The notes beneath the pieces are model-generated. The model ran no database searches and had not been told where the DNA came from. It saw only the letters and a program-made list of their open reading frames with translations. DNA of 40,398 nt from Pseudomonadota bacterium (lineage in GTDB: Bacteria; Bdellovibrionota_C; UBA2361; OMII01), in contig JAIXQT010000266.1 of the NCBI GenBank assembly GCA_027485595.1, forward strand, positions 1-40,398. Reading direction: 5' to 3'. The position numbers and the translations under genes were made by a program. Shown in pieces: positions 9,147 to 18,477 of this stretch; within the stretch, counting starts at the first letter, position 1; every line of letters starts with the position of its first letter.

Positions 9147-9583
9147 CGCCCAACCAAGACTGCGCCGAGCGCGAGCAAGCCGCATCCCACCACGCGAACC
9201 ATCGAGATCTGAATGACCGGCATTCCCAGTAGTCCGAAGTGATCGACGATAAGGCTGGTGAGCGCCTGCCCAACAACAAGGAGAGCTACGGTGTGCGTAG
9301 CGCCGATGCGGGGAATAAGAAACGCGGTACCCATCACCAGCAACACGCCAGCGACACCCGCCAAAAGGGTCCAACGGGGTGTCTCAGAGATACCTTGCAT
9401 TGAGGTAAGGTTACCCGTCACAACCATGACCGCGAGCAGGAAGAGCGCCCCGATAATAAAGTTAATGAGCGTGGCGGGCATCGTTCCGCCGAGCGCCATC
9501 ATGACCCGTGAGTTCATGCCACCTTGAATCACAACCAGCGCTCCAACTCCAAGGCCTACAAGGATATTCATATACGGTCCCAT
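9143..9583 (-). CDS. DMT-superfamily (DUF606/YdcZ-type) small membrane transporter
   Basis: Hydrophobic, four or more TM segments; VVIQGGMNSRVMMALGGTMPATLINFIIGALFLLAV and GVLLVMGTAFLIPRIGATHTVALLVVGQALTSLIVDHFGLLG. Confidence 0.9.
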   Translation of the reverse strand: MGPYMNILVGLGVGALVVIQGGMNSRVMMALGGTMPATLINFIIGALFLLAVMVVTGNLTSMQGISETPRWTLLAGVAGVLLVMGTAFLIPRIGATHTVALLVVGQALTSLIVDHFGLLGMPVIQISMVRVVGCGLLALGAVLVGR

Positions 9584-9783
9584 ACTCAGCTCCCAACAAA
9601 CGACGAAGCGTCAGTACTTATCATGCCCTTAGAGCGAGACTCAACGACCCAATCGTTGGACGCGCTCGCGTCAGGCACTCTAAACCACCTCGATTATTAA
9701 ACAATACCTCCATAATCCCCCGTCATTTTCCAAGACCATGCGAAAAATGGCATACTCTCACGGTTCACTGGATAGGGTTACCG

Positions 9784-10779
9784 ATGAGCACCAACGTCGA
9801 CAAAACTGAGATACAAAGGGCCGCCGCACTCCTGGCGGAGGGAAAGCTTGTCGCCTTTCCAACTGAGACCGTCTATGGGCTCGGAGCGGATGCTCGCCAG
9901 CAACCCGCTGTAGCGCGGATCTACGAGGCGAAAGGACGACCATCAAACAATCCCCTCATCGTTCATGTAGCCACCATCGAGGAGGTGTATCGATACGCCG
10001 ATATCGGAGCCTCATGGAACCCGACGGTCGTCACAGAGTGGCTTCATAAACTTACGCCCCTATGGCCTGGTCCACTCTCGGTCATACTCCCAAGAGGGAA
10101 AGAGATAGCGGAGAACGTGAGCGGGGGCGGACCATCTGTTGCCCTTCGTATCCCTCGACATCCCGTCGCTCTGGAGCTCCTTAAAGCTTTTAAAGGACCG
10201 ATCGCGGCGCCCAGCGCAAATCCCTCCATGTATGTAAGCCCGACCACCGCTCAACACGTCCGAGATAGCTTGGGCAACAAAGTTGATTGCATTCTGGACG
10301 GTGGTCCGTGTGAGGTAGGACTCGAATCAACGGTGCTCTCGCTCCTCACCGCGACTCCCCGAGTTTTACGACCCGGAGCCATTACCCTCGATATCATTCG
10401 ACACACGCTTGGGTGCACAGTCGATGGTCCCCTCTCATCCGGAGAACCTCAACCCGCGGATCTCCTCTCTCCCGGACTCCTCGCAAAACATTACTCGCCA
10501 CGCACCAAGGTCAGATTACGCACGACGCTCACGCAGGGGGAGAGACTTCCAGAAAAAACGGGAGCGCTCATATTCTCTGATTGGAGGCCCGATTTCCCAG
10601 CAACCGAAACCAGGGTCTTAAGCACACGCGGAGATCTTGAGGAGATCGCCGCTCAGTTGTTTGGCGCGCTTCGAGAGCTTGATCAAGCTCAGCTCGACCT
10701 GATCGTCGTTGATACGTGCGAGCCGATAGGGTTAGGCGAAGCGATCATGGATCGATTAGTACGTGCGAGCCGGCAGTGA
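9784..10779 (+). CDS. L-threonylcarbamoyladenylate synthase, Sua5-type (TsaC domain plus C-terminal Sua5 domain)
   Basis: GKLVAFPTETVYGLGADA, IYEAKGRPSNNPLIVHV, GPIAAPSANPSMYVSPTTAQHV, ESTVLSLLTATPRVLRPGAI, SPGLLAKHYSPRTKV. ATG at 9784. Confidence 0.97.
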   Translation: MSTNVDKTEIQRAAALLAEGKLVAFPTETVYGLGADARQQPAVARIYEAKGRPSNNPLIVHVATIEEVYRYADIGASWNPTVVTEWLHKLTPLWPGPLSVILPRGKEIAENVSGGGPSVALRIPRHPVALELLKAFKGPIAAPSANPSMYVSPTTAQHVRDSLGNKVDCILDGGPCEVGLESTVLSLLTATPRVLRPGAITLDIIRHTLGCTVDGPLSSGEPQPADLLSPGLLAKHYSPRTKVRLRTTLTQGERLPEKTGALIFSDWRPDFPATETRVLSTRGDLEEIAAQLFGALRELDQAQLDLIVVDTCEPIGLGEAIMDRLVRASRQ

Positions 10780-10799
10780 TAGGAATAGTTGGAAAGCAT

Positions 10800-10892
10800 C
10801 GCTGACGACGACGTAGACACATGACGTGTCACGTAGAACCTGAGCCGTGGACGGTTATCGTTTTGCGTCGACGTCAATCGTCATCGTCAACG
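10800..10892. repeat. Imperfect inverted repeat in a convergent intergenic region
   Basis: CGCTGACGACGACG (10800-10813) pairs with CGTCATCGTCAACG (10879-10892) at 12 of 14 positions. Inner hairpin GACACATGACGTGTC. Confidence 0.6.
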
Positions 10893-10907
10893 ACCGCAGA
10901 AGGCGAG

Positions 10908-11306
10908 TTAGCGATTAAGGATGTCCTGTATCTTCTCTTGCAGGGCTTCCACGGTGAAGGGCTTCGCGATGTAGTTTGACACTCCTGCTCGAGCAGCTTC
11001 AATGATGTTCTCTTTCTTCGTCTCCGCCGTAACCATCAAGAAGGGCATCCGTCGAAGTTCGTCGTCTGCGCGAACGGCTCTCAGGAGATCGATCCCCATC
11101 ATCTTGGGCATATGCCAATCGCAAATGACGAACTCGACCTCTTTATCAGACTGGAGCTTTTCGAGCGCATCCACACCATCTGTGGCCTCGATAACATTTT
11201 CAAATCCGAGTGCGAGCAAGGTGCGCTTGATGAGCTTGCGCTGCGTCGGGAAGTCATCCACGACTAAGATCTTCATGTCTCTTTTTGACTCGTAGTTACT
11301 CGACAT
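10908..11306 (-). CDS. Single-domain response regulator (CheY-like)
   Basis: MKILVVDDFPTQRKLIKRTLLALGFENVIEATDGVDALEKL...FVICDWHMPKMMGIDLL...FLMVTAE...SNYIAKPFT. Phosphoacceptor Asp in CDWHMP; conserved T and K. Confidence 0.95.
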   Translation of the reverse strand: MSSNYESKRDMKILVVDDFPTQRKLIKRTLLALGFENVIEATDGVDALEKLQSDKEVEFVICDWHMPKMMGIDLLRAVRADDELRRMPFLMVTAETKKENIIEAARAGVSNYIAKPFTVEALQEKIQDILNR

Positions 11307-11424
11307 TCCCAGTCCACTGAGGTCTGTCTGTTCGCGACACCGGGCACGAACACACGCCTTCCTATCCTACCTGATAGGTCGGCAGCATCGTCAAATAACT
11401 TTAGCAATTCGGGCAATATACCAG

Positions 11425-11991
11425 CTAATTCAGGGGCCTACGGGGCGCCGTTGGGCAAAACTCTCGTCGGTCATTCTCAACCGTTAATGCAGTATCTCCC
11501 CAATCGTGACCAACCACCAAGGAGTTGTAGGGCAAGCGTCCCTCGTCATGAGGGTTATACGTTTCACTGGTGATATAAAAGAGGTGCGCTTGTTGCGAGA
11601 GCACCTTACACCCGTGCAGCACGCCAGGAGGGATCTTCACACATACCTCCCGAGCGTTAGGCTCCTCGCTCGAATCGCCCATCTCAATGATCATTTTTTG
11701 CTTATACGTTGGACTCTCGGGCCGATTGTCGTAGAGGACGGTCTGAATCTTACCGATCGGGCAGTACCACCAGTCCGTCTGAACATGATGATAGTGCCAT
11801 GCCTTAACGACATCCTTCGCCATCTTGCTGTGGCTCCACTGTCCAAAGGAACCTCCCTCGAAGAACGGATCCGTGGCTCGCACGACCTCACGAAAGAACC
11901 CTCGCGGGTCTGGGTGAGTCTTGAGCTCTTTGATAATCACGCCCTCAATCAGGACGTTGGACGAATCGTGCTCCATTGCTATCACTTCCAT
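11425..11991 (-). CDS. dTDP-4-dehydrorhamnose 3,5-epimerase-like cupin protein
   Basis: DPRGFFREV, GQWSHSKMAKDVVKAWHYHHVQTDWWYCPIGKIQTVLYDNRPESPTY, KIPPGVLHGCKVLS. RmlC-type motifs. Confidence 0.85.
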   Translation of the reverse strand: MEVIAMEHDSSNVLIEGVIIKELKTHPDPRGFFREVVRATDPFFEGGSFGQWSHSKMAKDVVKAWHYHHVQTDWWYCPIGKIQTVLYDNRPESPTYKQKMIIEMGDSSEEPNAREVCVKIPPGVLHGCKVLSQQAHLFYITSETYNPHDEGRLPYNSLVVGHDWGDTALTVENDRREFCPTAPRRPLN

Positions 11992-12026
11992 GGATCTTCA
12001 CCCACTCTCACAACACCATTAGTTTC

Positions 12027-13310
12027 TTAAGCCTGAATCTTCGCGTTAACCGAATCGAGCGACGCGTTGACGGTGGCTACGCTCTTCACTGTCGAAAACG
12101 GTCGATGCCCGGCGGGAAGCGCTCCATGCTCACTCTCAACAGAACCATCATCGTTGAGGTAGATGGGCATAACCGGAAAAGCCTCTCGAGCACACGCGAC
12201 TACTGCGAACAGAACGGGCTCAGAATCTTTCAAAGCTCCCACCCCCTCGAGCGGGATCTTTCGCGCCTTAGTTCTAATCGCCATCAATTCGGTGAGCCCC
12301 AGTCGATATAACTTGCCCAAACCAAGCGACTCGTATGCATCTTTGATCGTATACGACGTACCAATCGTCATGCGCTCGAGCGCAATATTAATCGCGCCTT
12401 TGAGACGCTCGGCCAGATCAAGAACGCTCTCCTGACTAGAGAAGTCGATCCCCCACCGAACAACAGCAGCGTTCATAAGATAGGTAAACTCCATCTCAAG
12501 CTCATCGCGATTCGTCGATTGTCGAACGAGCTCTGCGAACAACTTTGCCACCCGAGCCTCATAGATGAGCGGCTCGATGCTTCGAATATCATCGACGTGA
12601 GACCTCTTTGTCTTTGCCTCGATCTCCCCTCTAGCCTCGGCGAGCGAGTATGGGGCATGCACCGCCGCGGCAACCTCAGGCTCAGGAACTCCCTCTGCTG
12701 CGAGACGCTTCTGCCTCTCTTGATACGACTCCTCCTCAAGCATCGAGGTCGTCGCGACAGACACGATAGAGATTAGCTGATAGAAAAGCTCCGCGCTCGA
12801 TTCAAAAATTAACGCGAGCAGCCGGGCGAGCAAAAAATGCTTGTCCGCGTCCTCTGTGGCAATTCCGATCCAGGTGTGGCCCTTGTCGGGCGTGTGAAAC
12901 CCCGCCCCCGGTGGCTGATCAGTTGGTTCCTCAAAGACCTTAACCTCAACGTACTTCTCAATCAGGACCGCGAGCAATTTGAGGTCGACAATCTTTATAA
13001 ATTTCTGGAGGAGTTCAAGGGACTCAGTCTCATCCGTCAGCGCGAGCCACTCCCAAAGCGCCTCCTCATGCAAAGTGTCTCCCGTCCACAGATCGAAATC
13101 CGTTAACAAACGGCACTGTTCCATGGACGCCATCATGATGATATCAGACGAGGATTGAAGCCCCGTGCTCTTCACCACCATGTAGAGGCTCTGCGGCGGA
13201 AGCTGCCTTACGACCTGCTCTGGCGCGTCAGCGTCAAAAATAGCTTTATAAAGATCCCGACAGGTGTGCCCACGAAAGTGCACTACCGCTGGGGTATCAG
13301 AGGACTTCAT
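12027..13310 (-). CDS. DUF6178-like protein of unknown function
   Basis: QLPPQSLYMVVKSTG, IIMMASMEQCRLLTDFDLWTGDTLHEEALWEWLALTDETESLELLQKF resembles DUF6178 proteins from memory. Starts with ATGA overlapping the infC stop. Confidence 0.75.
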   Translation of the reverse strand: MKSSDTPAVVHFRGHTCRDLYKAIFDADAPEQVVRQLPPQSLYMVVKSTGLQSSSDIIMMASMEQCRLLTDFDLWTGDTLHEEALWEWLALTDETESLELLQKFIKIVDLKLLAVLIEKYVEVKVFEEPTDQPPGAGFHTPDKGHTWIGIATEDADKHFLLARLLALIFESSAELFYQLISIVSVATTSMLEEESYQERQKRLAAEGVPEPEVAAAVHAPYSLAEARGEIEAKTKRSHVDDIRSIEPLIYEARVAKLFAELVRQSTNRDELEMEFTYLMNAAVVRWGIDFSSQESVLDLAERLKGAINIALERMTIGTSYTIKDAYESLGLGKLYRLGLTELMAIRTKARKIPLEGVGALKDSEPVLFAVVACAREAFPVMPIYLNDDGSVESEHGALPAGHRPFSTVKSVATVNASLDSVNAKIQA

Positions 13311-13870
13311 TTTGCGGGCGCGAAGGTAATGTGGATCTGCCGACCCTGCGAAGGAGATCGCTCATCAACCGTGGCTACATCTGCGAGACGCTCCACAATC
13401 TGATCGAACTTCTCCCTTCCGAGATCGGTATACATCGCCTCGCGGCCTTTGAAGCGCATCACGAACTTAACTTTGTCACCCTCGGCCAAGAACTCGCGAG
13501 CGTGCTTGAGCTTGACCTCAAGGTCTCCAGAATCAGTTCGATACCGAAGTCTCAACTCTTTAATCGTATTCTCAGTGCGATTCTTCTTGGCCTCGGCCTC
13601 TTTCTTCTGCTCTTTGTACTTAAACTTGCCGTAATCAAGGATCTTACAAACGGGAGGCTTGGCCTGCGGAGCGACCTCAACAAGATCGAGCTCTAGCTCT
13701 TGAGCCTTCTGGAGGGCGTCTCGAAGTTGCAAAACTCCGAGCTGTTCGCCATCTGGCGCGATTACTCTAACTTCTTTGGCTATGATGAACTCGTTGATGC
13801 GATGAGCATCTGGGGGTGCGACCGGGCGGTTAAATCGTCCGCCCCGGAAACCGGGCTTGAAAGGCTTCAA
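13307..13870 (-). CDS. infC: Translation initiation factor IF-3; probable TTG start at 13870
   Basis: HRINEFIIAKEVRVIAPDGEQLGVLQLRDALQKAQELELDLVEVAPQAKPPVCKILDYGKFKYKEQKK. GGAGG lies 7 nt before TTG(13870); no in-frame ATG nearby. Confidence 0.96.
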   Translation of the reverse strand: MKPFKPGFRGGRFNRPVAPPDAHRINEFIIAKEVRVIAPDGEQLGVLQLRDALQKAQELELDLVEVAPQAKPPVCKILDYGKFKYKEQKKEAEAKKNRTENTIKELRLRYRTDSGDLEVKLKHAREFLAEGDKVKFVMRFKGREAMYTDLGREKFDQIVERLADVATVDERSPSQGRQIHITFAPAK

Positions 13871-13975
13871 AAAATATCCTCCATAAAGGGTCAGGTACAA
13901 CGACGGCGATACACGCCGCCGCCCGATACGTTAACCACTGCCTCGACGCGAATCAATAGGTACCTGAAATAGGGG

Positions 13976-14578
13976 CTATTTCTTCTTTGCCGGCTTTGCG
14001 GGCTCTTTGGCCCCTTTATTATCGGCCGGTTTTTCAGCCACTGGAGATGCCGCTGCTACGGGGGGGGCTATTTCTCTACATGTGGGCTCACTAATCTCCA
14101 CTCCAAGGCAGCTCCCCTCCTGGAGTCGGCACTCGTCGGTGAGAGCTTTTTCAAGCTCCGAACGAGCCGAAAAACCTAGCGAATTCAGAACATTAGCCTG
14201 AGAGCTCATCTTTAAAGCTACGCAGGTACCAAACGCCTCATGCTCCCTCTTACACGCCTCAGAGGCGCGGATGCGCTGACGGTCAGCCTCCATCTGAAGG
14301 GCCGCTCGAGCGGCCGCCTCGTCAATCCCCGCCCGCTCCAACCCCATCAGGCGAACAATAGTGGGTTCTGGGGCAGCCGTTGGAGGGACGGCAGTAGGCG
14401 ATGGCGAGTGGGAAGGGCTGCCTCCACCCACAGGGCTTGGTGCCGCAGCTGGCTGCTTTTTAACCCACTTGTAGGAGATATCAGATGAGCATTTGAATTC
14501 AGCGATGCCCTCGGGCGCGCTCAACAATGAGGAGAGAAGCACGAGCGGCAGATAAAAAGATAAAATTCTCGCTCTCAT
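13976..14578 (-). CDS. Hypothetical secreted Pro/Ala-rich protein
   Basis: Signal MRARILSFYLPLVLLSSLLSAPEGIA; linker PSPVGGGSPSHSPSPTAVPPTAAPEPT; Lys-rich tail KEPAKPAKKK. Confidence 0.65.
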   Translation of the reverse strand: MRARILSFYLPLVLLSSLLSAPEGIAEFKCSSDISYKWVKKQPAAAPSPVGGGSPSHSPSPTAVPPTAAPEPTIVRLMGLERAGIDEAAARAALQMEADRQRIRASEACKREHEAFGTCVALKMSSQANVLNSLGFSARSELEKALTDECRLQEGSCLGVEISEPTCREIAPPVAAASPVAEKPADNKGAKEPAKPAKKK

Positions 14579-14716
14579 GTCATGAATATAGAAAAAGGGG
14601 GGTTCGTCGTACCGTTCGTAGTCGATTGGTTTGGTTTAGGTATAACGGTCCTCACACCCCGTGTGCAAGGTTAAACTGTAAACGCCCGAACTCATCCATC
14701 TTATCCAAGAGGACAC

Positions 14717-15067
14717 ATGGACCAGAGCGAAGGAAATGTTTTTCTGCGAGTTGATAAAGAATACGACGATGTTCTTGGACATCCCAACATGACGGGAAGT
14801 CCTGAGCGTAGGCTTCTTCTCGCCATCTTAGAGCGAGCAATTTTGGATTTCGTTGGCAACGATGAGCGAGAACTGGAGCAAGCTGAGCAGTGGCTCTTCG
14901 GTTGTGAGCGCACCAATCGAAATGAACATTTCTCATTCGAGTGGGTGTGCGAACAGCTTGACCTCGACCCAAAGCGGATTTCGGAAAAAATTAGATCGAT
15001 GCCTCGCCGTGGCAATCGCAAGGTTGCGCCGTGGTACTTCACAAAAAACCAACCAGCGGCGGCGTGA
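14717..15067 (+). CDS. Conserved-looking small soluble protein of unknown function
   Basis: RRLLLAILERAILDFVGNDERELEQAEQWLFGCERTNRNEHFSFEWVCEQLDLDPKRISEKIRSM; coherent globular composition. Confidence 0.7.
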   Translation: MDQSEGNVFLRVDKEYDDVLGHPNMTGSPERRLLLAILERAILDFVGNDERELEQAEQWLFGCERTNRNEHFSFEWVCEQLDLDPKRISEKIRSMPRRGNRKVAPWYFTKNQPAAA

Positions 15068-15085
15068 TCACTATCGCGTCGAGGA

Positions 15086-15739
15086 TTAATGATAGTAACG
15101 GGCGGCGATACGCGCCGGATGAAGCGGCATCGCGCTTCCTTGCCCCTCGCCTTTCTGCCAGAGGTCGCGCATGAGCAGCCGAGTCGCGAAGCCACCCACA
15201 TTTGTGCGGTCGTAGCCACGACGCCGCGCTATCTCTCCAGACACAAGTGTCGCGAAGCTAAAGCGACGGAGGACCTTCATACGAGGAATGAAATAGAGCG
15301 CAGCTCCTAATCCAGAGAAGAAGGTCACCAGAATGAGCGCCGAAAGACTCGCGAGCGTCGCGCCGTTGAGAACCTCCACAGCGGAAACTCCGAACGCGGC
15401 GAGCCCTACCCCGATCAACGCGAGAGCTCGCTTCGCTGGTTTAAGCTTTTTGATGAAAAGACTCTCATCACTCACCCCTACATCGAGGAGGTCGTCGAGG
15501 TATGATTCGAGGACTTCAACTGGGACAAATGCCACAGCGTATCCAAACTCCCGGCTAAATCGTTGACCCGGAATGAGCGCGCCACAGATCCGCCGCTCAT
15601 AGTCTAGGAGTGAACTACCAACATGCCGATACTGCTCGAGCAGTCGGTTGCAACCACCGAACGGGGTTAAGAGATCGCCATCGCGTACAGAAGCTGTCTT
15701 CATATAGCTCGGATGAGAGCACAACAACGCTCTCGCCAC
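15086..15739 (-). CDS. Hypothetical protein with two central TM segments
   Basis: LALIGVGLAAFGVSAVEVLNGATLASLSALILVTFFSGLGAALYFIP hydrophobic core flanked by soluble regions. Confidence 0.65.
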   Translation of the reverse strand: MARALLCSHPSYMKTASVRDGDLLTPFGGCNRLLEQYRHVGSSLLDYERRICGALIPGQRFSREFGYAVAFVPVEVLESYLDDLLDVGVSDESLFIKKLKPAKRALALIGVGLAAFGVSAVEVLNGATLASLSALILVTFFSGLGAALYFIPRMKVLRRFSFATLVSGEIARRRGYDRTNVGGFATRLLMRDLWQKGEGQGSAMPLHPARIAARYYH

Positions 15740-15773
15740 AATTAGCCCCGACAGCGATGCTTCCTATTTCGGG

Positions 15774-15869
15774 TTACCGAGAGCGTCGGTTGCGCACCCG
15801 AACTGGCACAGGCTTGAGCCCGAAGAGGGCCGCTACGAGGGCTTCAAATATGTTGAAAAACTTTGGCAT
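15774..15869 (-). CDS. Candidate 31-aa microprotein MPKFFNIFEALVAALFGLKPVPVRVRNRRSR
   Basis: ATG preceded by AGAAGGA on the minus strand; 34-nt gap to the downstream same-strand ORF (start 15739); amphipathic/hydrophobic N-terminus and basic tail. Below the ORF-track cutoff. Confidence 0.45.
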   Translation of the reverse strand: MPKFFNIFEALVAALFGLKPVPVRVRNRRSR

Positions 15870-16022
15870 CGTCCTTCTCTATGAGGGTAGGTACCTATCC
15901 TTATCAATAAGATGATCGACACTTTCTTTATATTCTAAACATTTGCGGGTGCTTTTGTACTTTTTTTGTCTCAAATTCGCTAACTACCTGGAGCGTGGTG
16001 TCCCTTGGCGCCAGGACCCGCT

Positions 16023-17471
16023 TTACGTGATGCGGGCAGCCGCCTCGTCTGTCCCGTGGAGTGGGATAGCTAGCTGGAAGGGCCGTCCCGGCTTGGTCAT
16101 CGCCATCAGATCAAACGCCCGGTCGATCTGATCGTCCGGTAAAACACCCATTTCTCTCGCCACATCACGAAGCGCCCGATCTTCGCGAAGGGCGCGCGCG
16201 ACGATCTCACCTGCCGCATCGTGACCAACAGCCGGAGCAACCGCAGTCACAACCGCGAGACTTCGTTCCGCGTTCGATCGACACCGCTCAGGATGCGCTG
16301 AAATGCCCTCGACACACAGACGAGTAAAGGTCGCAGTCGCGTTCGAGAGAAGATCAACGGACTGAAGGATGTTGTACGCGAGCACCGGCATCATGGTGTT
16401 TAATTCAAAGTTACCGTGCTGCGCGCAGATGGCGACGGTCGTGTCGTTACCAATGACCTGCGCCGATGTCATCATCACTGCCTCACAGATAACCGGGTTT
16501 ACCTTCGCTGGCATACTGCTTGAGCCGGGCTGCAGCGTCGGGAGCGATATCTCATTCAGTCCACATCGTGGCCCGGAGGCGAGCCATCGGATATCGTTCG
16601 CTATCTTCATAAGCGCGACAGCCATGCCGCGAAGCTGACCACTCACCTCCACAATCACGTCCTGATTCGATTGCGCGGCGAAGTGATTGCGCGCCTCCCG
16701 ATACGACGAGCCCGTCAGCTGATTAATGTACGAGATAGCTCTATGCGCGAATTCTGGATGGGCGTTCATACCCGTTCCAACGGTGGTCCCACCAAGGGCT
16801 AGCTCTAAGAGCCCCGCGCTTGAGTGTTTCAATCTGGCGATCGTCTGAGTCATTTGCGAGGCGTATCCACTGAACTCTTGGCCGAGCGTCATCGGAGTCG
16901 CGTCTTGCAAGTGGGTTCGCCCAACTTTGAGGATCTGGGAGAACTCCCTTTGTTTTCGCTCTAAAGCCTCTTTGAGCGCCTCAACGATGGGAAGGAGTCG
17001 TTTCGAAAGGGATTCATAAACCGAGATATGGATAGCGGTGGGAAAGACATCATTCGACGACTGACACATGTTAACGTGGTCATTGGGATGGATAAACGCA
17101 CCGGCCCCACGCTCCCGGCCCAGTATCTCTAGGGCTCGATTCGCGATCACCTCGTTGGTGTTCATGTTCGTCGAGGTGCCCGACCCTGTCTGGAACAGAT
17201 CGACCACAAAGTGTCGATAGAGGAGGCCACTGACCACCTCTCGCGCGGCAAGAACAATGGCGTCGCCCCGCTCCCGGTCGAGCAACCCGAGGGAGATGTT
17301 CGCCTGCGCCGCAGCCGCCTTGACCATTCCGAGACAAGCTATGAAGTTTTGGGAGAGTCTGAGGTTTGAGATGGAGAAGTTCTCCACCGCACGCTGCGTG
17401 GAAGCCCCCCATAGTGCGTCGTGCGGTACCTGCTTCTCCCCCATTGAATCCCGTTCCAGCCTCATAGCCAT
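16023..17471 (-). CDS. fumC: Class II fumarate hydratase
   Basis: LWGASTQRAVENF, TGSGTSTNMNTNEVIANRA, HVNMCQSSNDVFPTAIH, VGRTHLQDATPMTLGQEFSGYA, QPGSSSMPAKVNPV. ATG at 17471 preceded by GGGGAGGGGAG. Confidence 0.97.
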   Translation of the reverse strand: MAMRLERDSMGEKQVPHDALWGASTQRAVENFSISNLRLSQNFIACLGMVKAAAAQANISLGLLDRERGDAIVLAAREVVSGLLYRHFVVDLFQTGSGTSTNMNTNEVIANRALEILGRERGAGAFIHPNDHVNMCQSSNDVFPTAIHISVYESLSKRLLPIVEALKEALERKQREFSQILKVGRTHLQDATPMTLGQEFSGYASQMTQTIARLKHSSAGLLELALGGTTVGTGMNAHPEFAHRAISYINQLTGSSYREARNHFAAQSNQDVIVEVSGQLRGMAVALMKIANDIRWLASGPRCGLNEISLPTLQPGSSSMPAKVNPVICEAVMMTSAQVIGNDTTVAICAQHGNFELNTMMPVLAYNILQSVDLLSNATATFTRLCVEGISAHPERCRSNAERSLAVVTAVAPAVGHDAAGEIVARALREDRALRDVAREMGVLPDDQIDRAFDLMAMTKPGRPFQLAIPLHGTDEAAARIT

Positions 17472-17603
17472 GCCCGCTCCCCTCCCCTGCTGCGTACAAG
17501 CCGCGCCCGTAGACTTCCAAGGGACTCCTCGCAAAACCCCTCTCACCTGATAACATTGCCCTGATACGAAAAGATGACTATGATCGAGGTCGATTACCGG
17601 TTA

Positions 17604-18116
17604 ATGAGAATTCGCTCTATGTTCACAAAAGCCCTCTTCTCTCTCGTCGCGCTCCTCTCTGTAACATCCATCGCCACCGCGGAGGTTAAGATCGGTACCG
17701 TTGATGTCTCCCGCATCGTCAATGAGAATCCCGATGCTCTCGCGAAGAAGAAGGACCTGGACTCATTCTCTGAGGAAACGAAGAAGAAGCTCGAGGCCAA
17801 GGGCAAGGAATTACAAGCTCTCAAAAAGAAACTAGAGGATTCAAAGGTTTCCCCTGAGTCAAAAGAGGCTGAAAGCTTCCGTAATCAGGTGCGCGATTTT
17901 GAGCGTATGCGTGGCGATGCTAAGGCGGACCTTGAGAAGCGATACATGAAGGTCAACAAGGAGCTCACAGAGAAGGTCTACGGCCAGATTGAGAAATACG
18001 CCAAAGCCAACAACTACGACCTCATCATCGATAAGAGCGAGAAGTACCGCGGACCTATCCTCTACGGGGATTCGTCCGCTGACGTTACCGACGATGTCTT
18101 GAAGATGGTTAAGTAG
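17604..18116 (+). CDS. OmpH/Skp-family periplasmic chaperone
   Basis: Signal peptide, VKIGTVDVSRIVNENPDALAKKKDLDSF, coiled-coil KKKLEAKGKELQALKKKLEDS, and IEKYAKANNYDLIIDKS. Confidence 0.9.
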   Translation: MRIRSMFTKALFSLVALLSVTSIATAEVKIGTVDVSRIVNENPDALAKKKDLDSFSEETKKKLEAKGKELQALKKKLEDSKVSPESKEAESFRNQVRDFERMRGDAKADLEKRYMKVNKELTEKVYGQIEKYAKANNYDLIIDKSEKYRGPILYGDSSADVTDDVLKMVK

Positions 18117-18254
18117 TCCTCTCTCGCCCTCTCACAGGAATCACCAGGAGCCCACGGTGCTCTGCGACATTCTTGTGTCCCTGGGGATGTTGGAAAAACT
18201 CAACGAAACCGGAGATCCGAACGGTCACTTTACCCGTGGTGCGTAGGATTTTTT

Positions 18255-18330
18255 CCCTCTCAAGTAATCATTAGCCGCGCGAGGTTCACTCGCCGTTGAC
18301 GCTTATAACGGCGAAAACACTTGAGATGGG
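18255..18330 (+). ncRNA. Candidate structured RNA (unassigned)
   Basis: CCC(18255-57)..CTCAAGT(18259-65) pairs with ACTTGAG(18319-25)..GGG(18328-30), enclosing CGCCGTT(18291-97)/AACGGCG(18307-13) and the alternative GCGAG/CTCGC hairpin. Located in a non-coding gap of about 360 nt. Confidence 0.35.
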
Positions 18331-18477
18331 GCGAGTGTCGCTCCCAACGGTACGCGCGAAACGAGGTGAGAGAACTTCCTAAAAACCGCTTGAGTGGCAC
18401 CGGACCCGTTTCAAAGCTACCAAACGATTGTGCTCCAATTAATTAAGTGGACTTCCCGTCCCTCCGATGGCTGAAGC

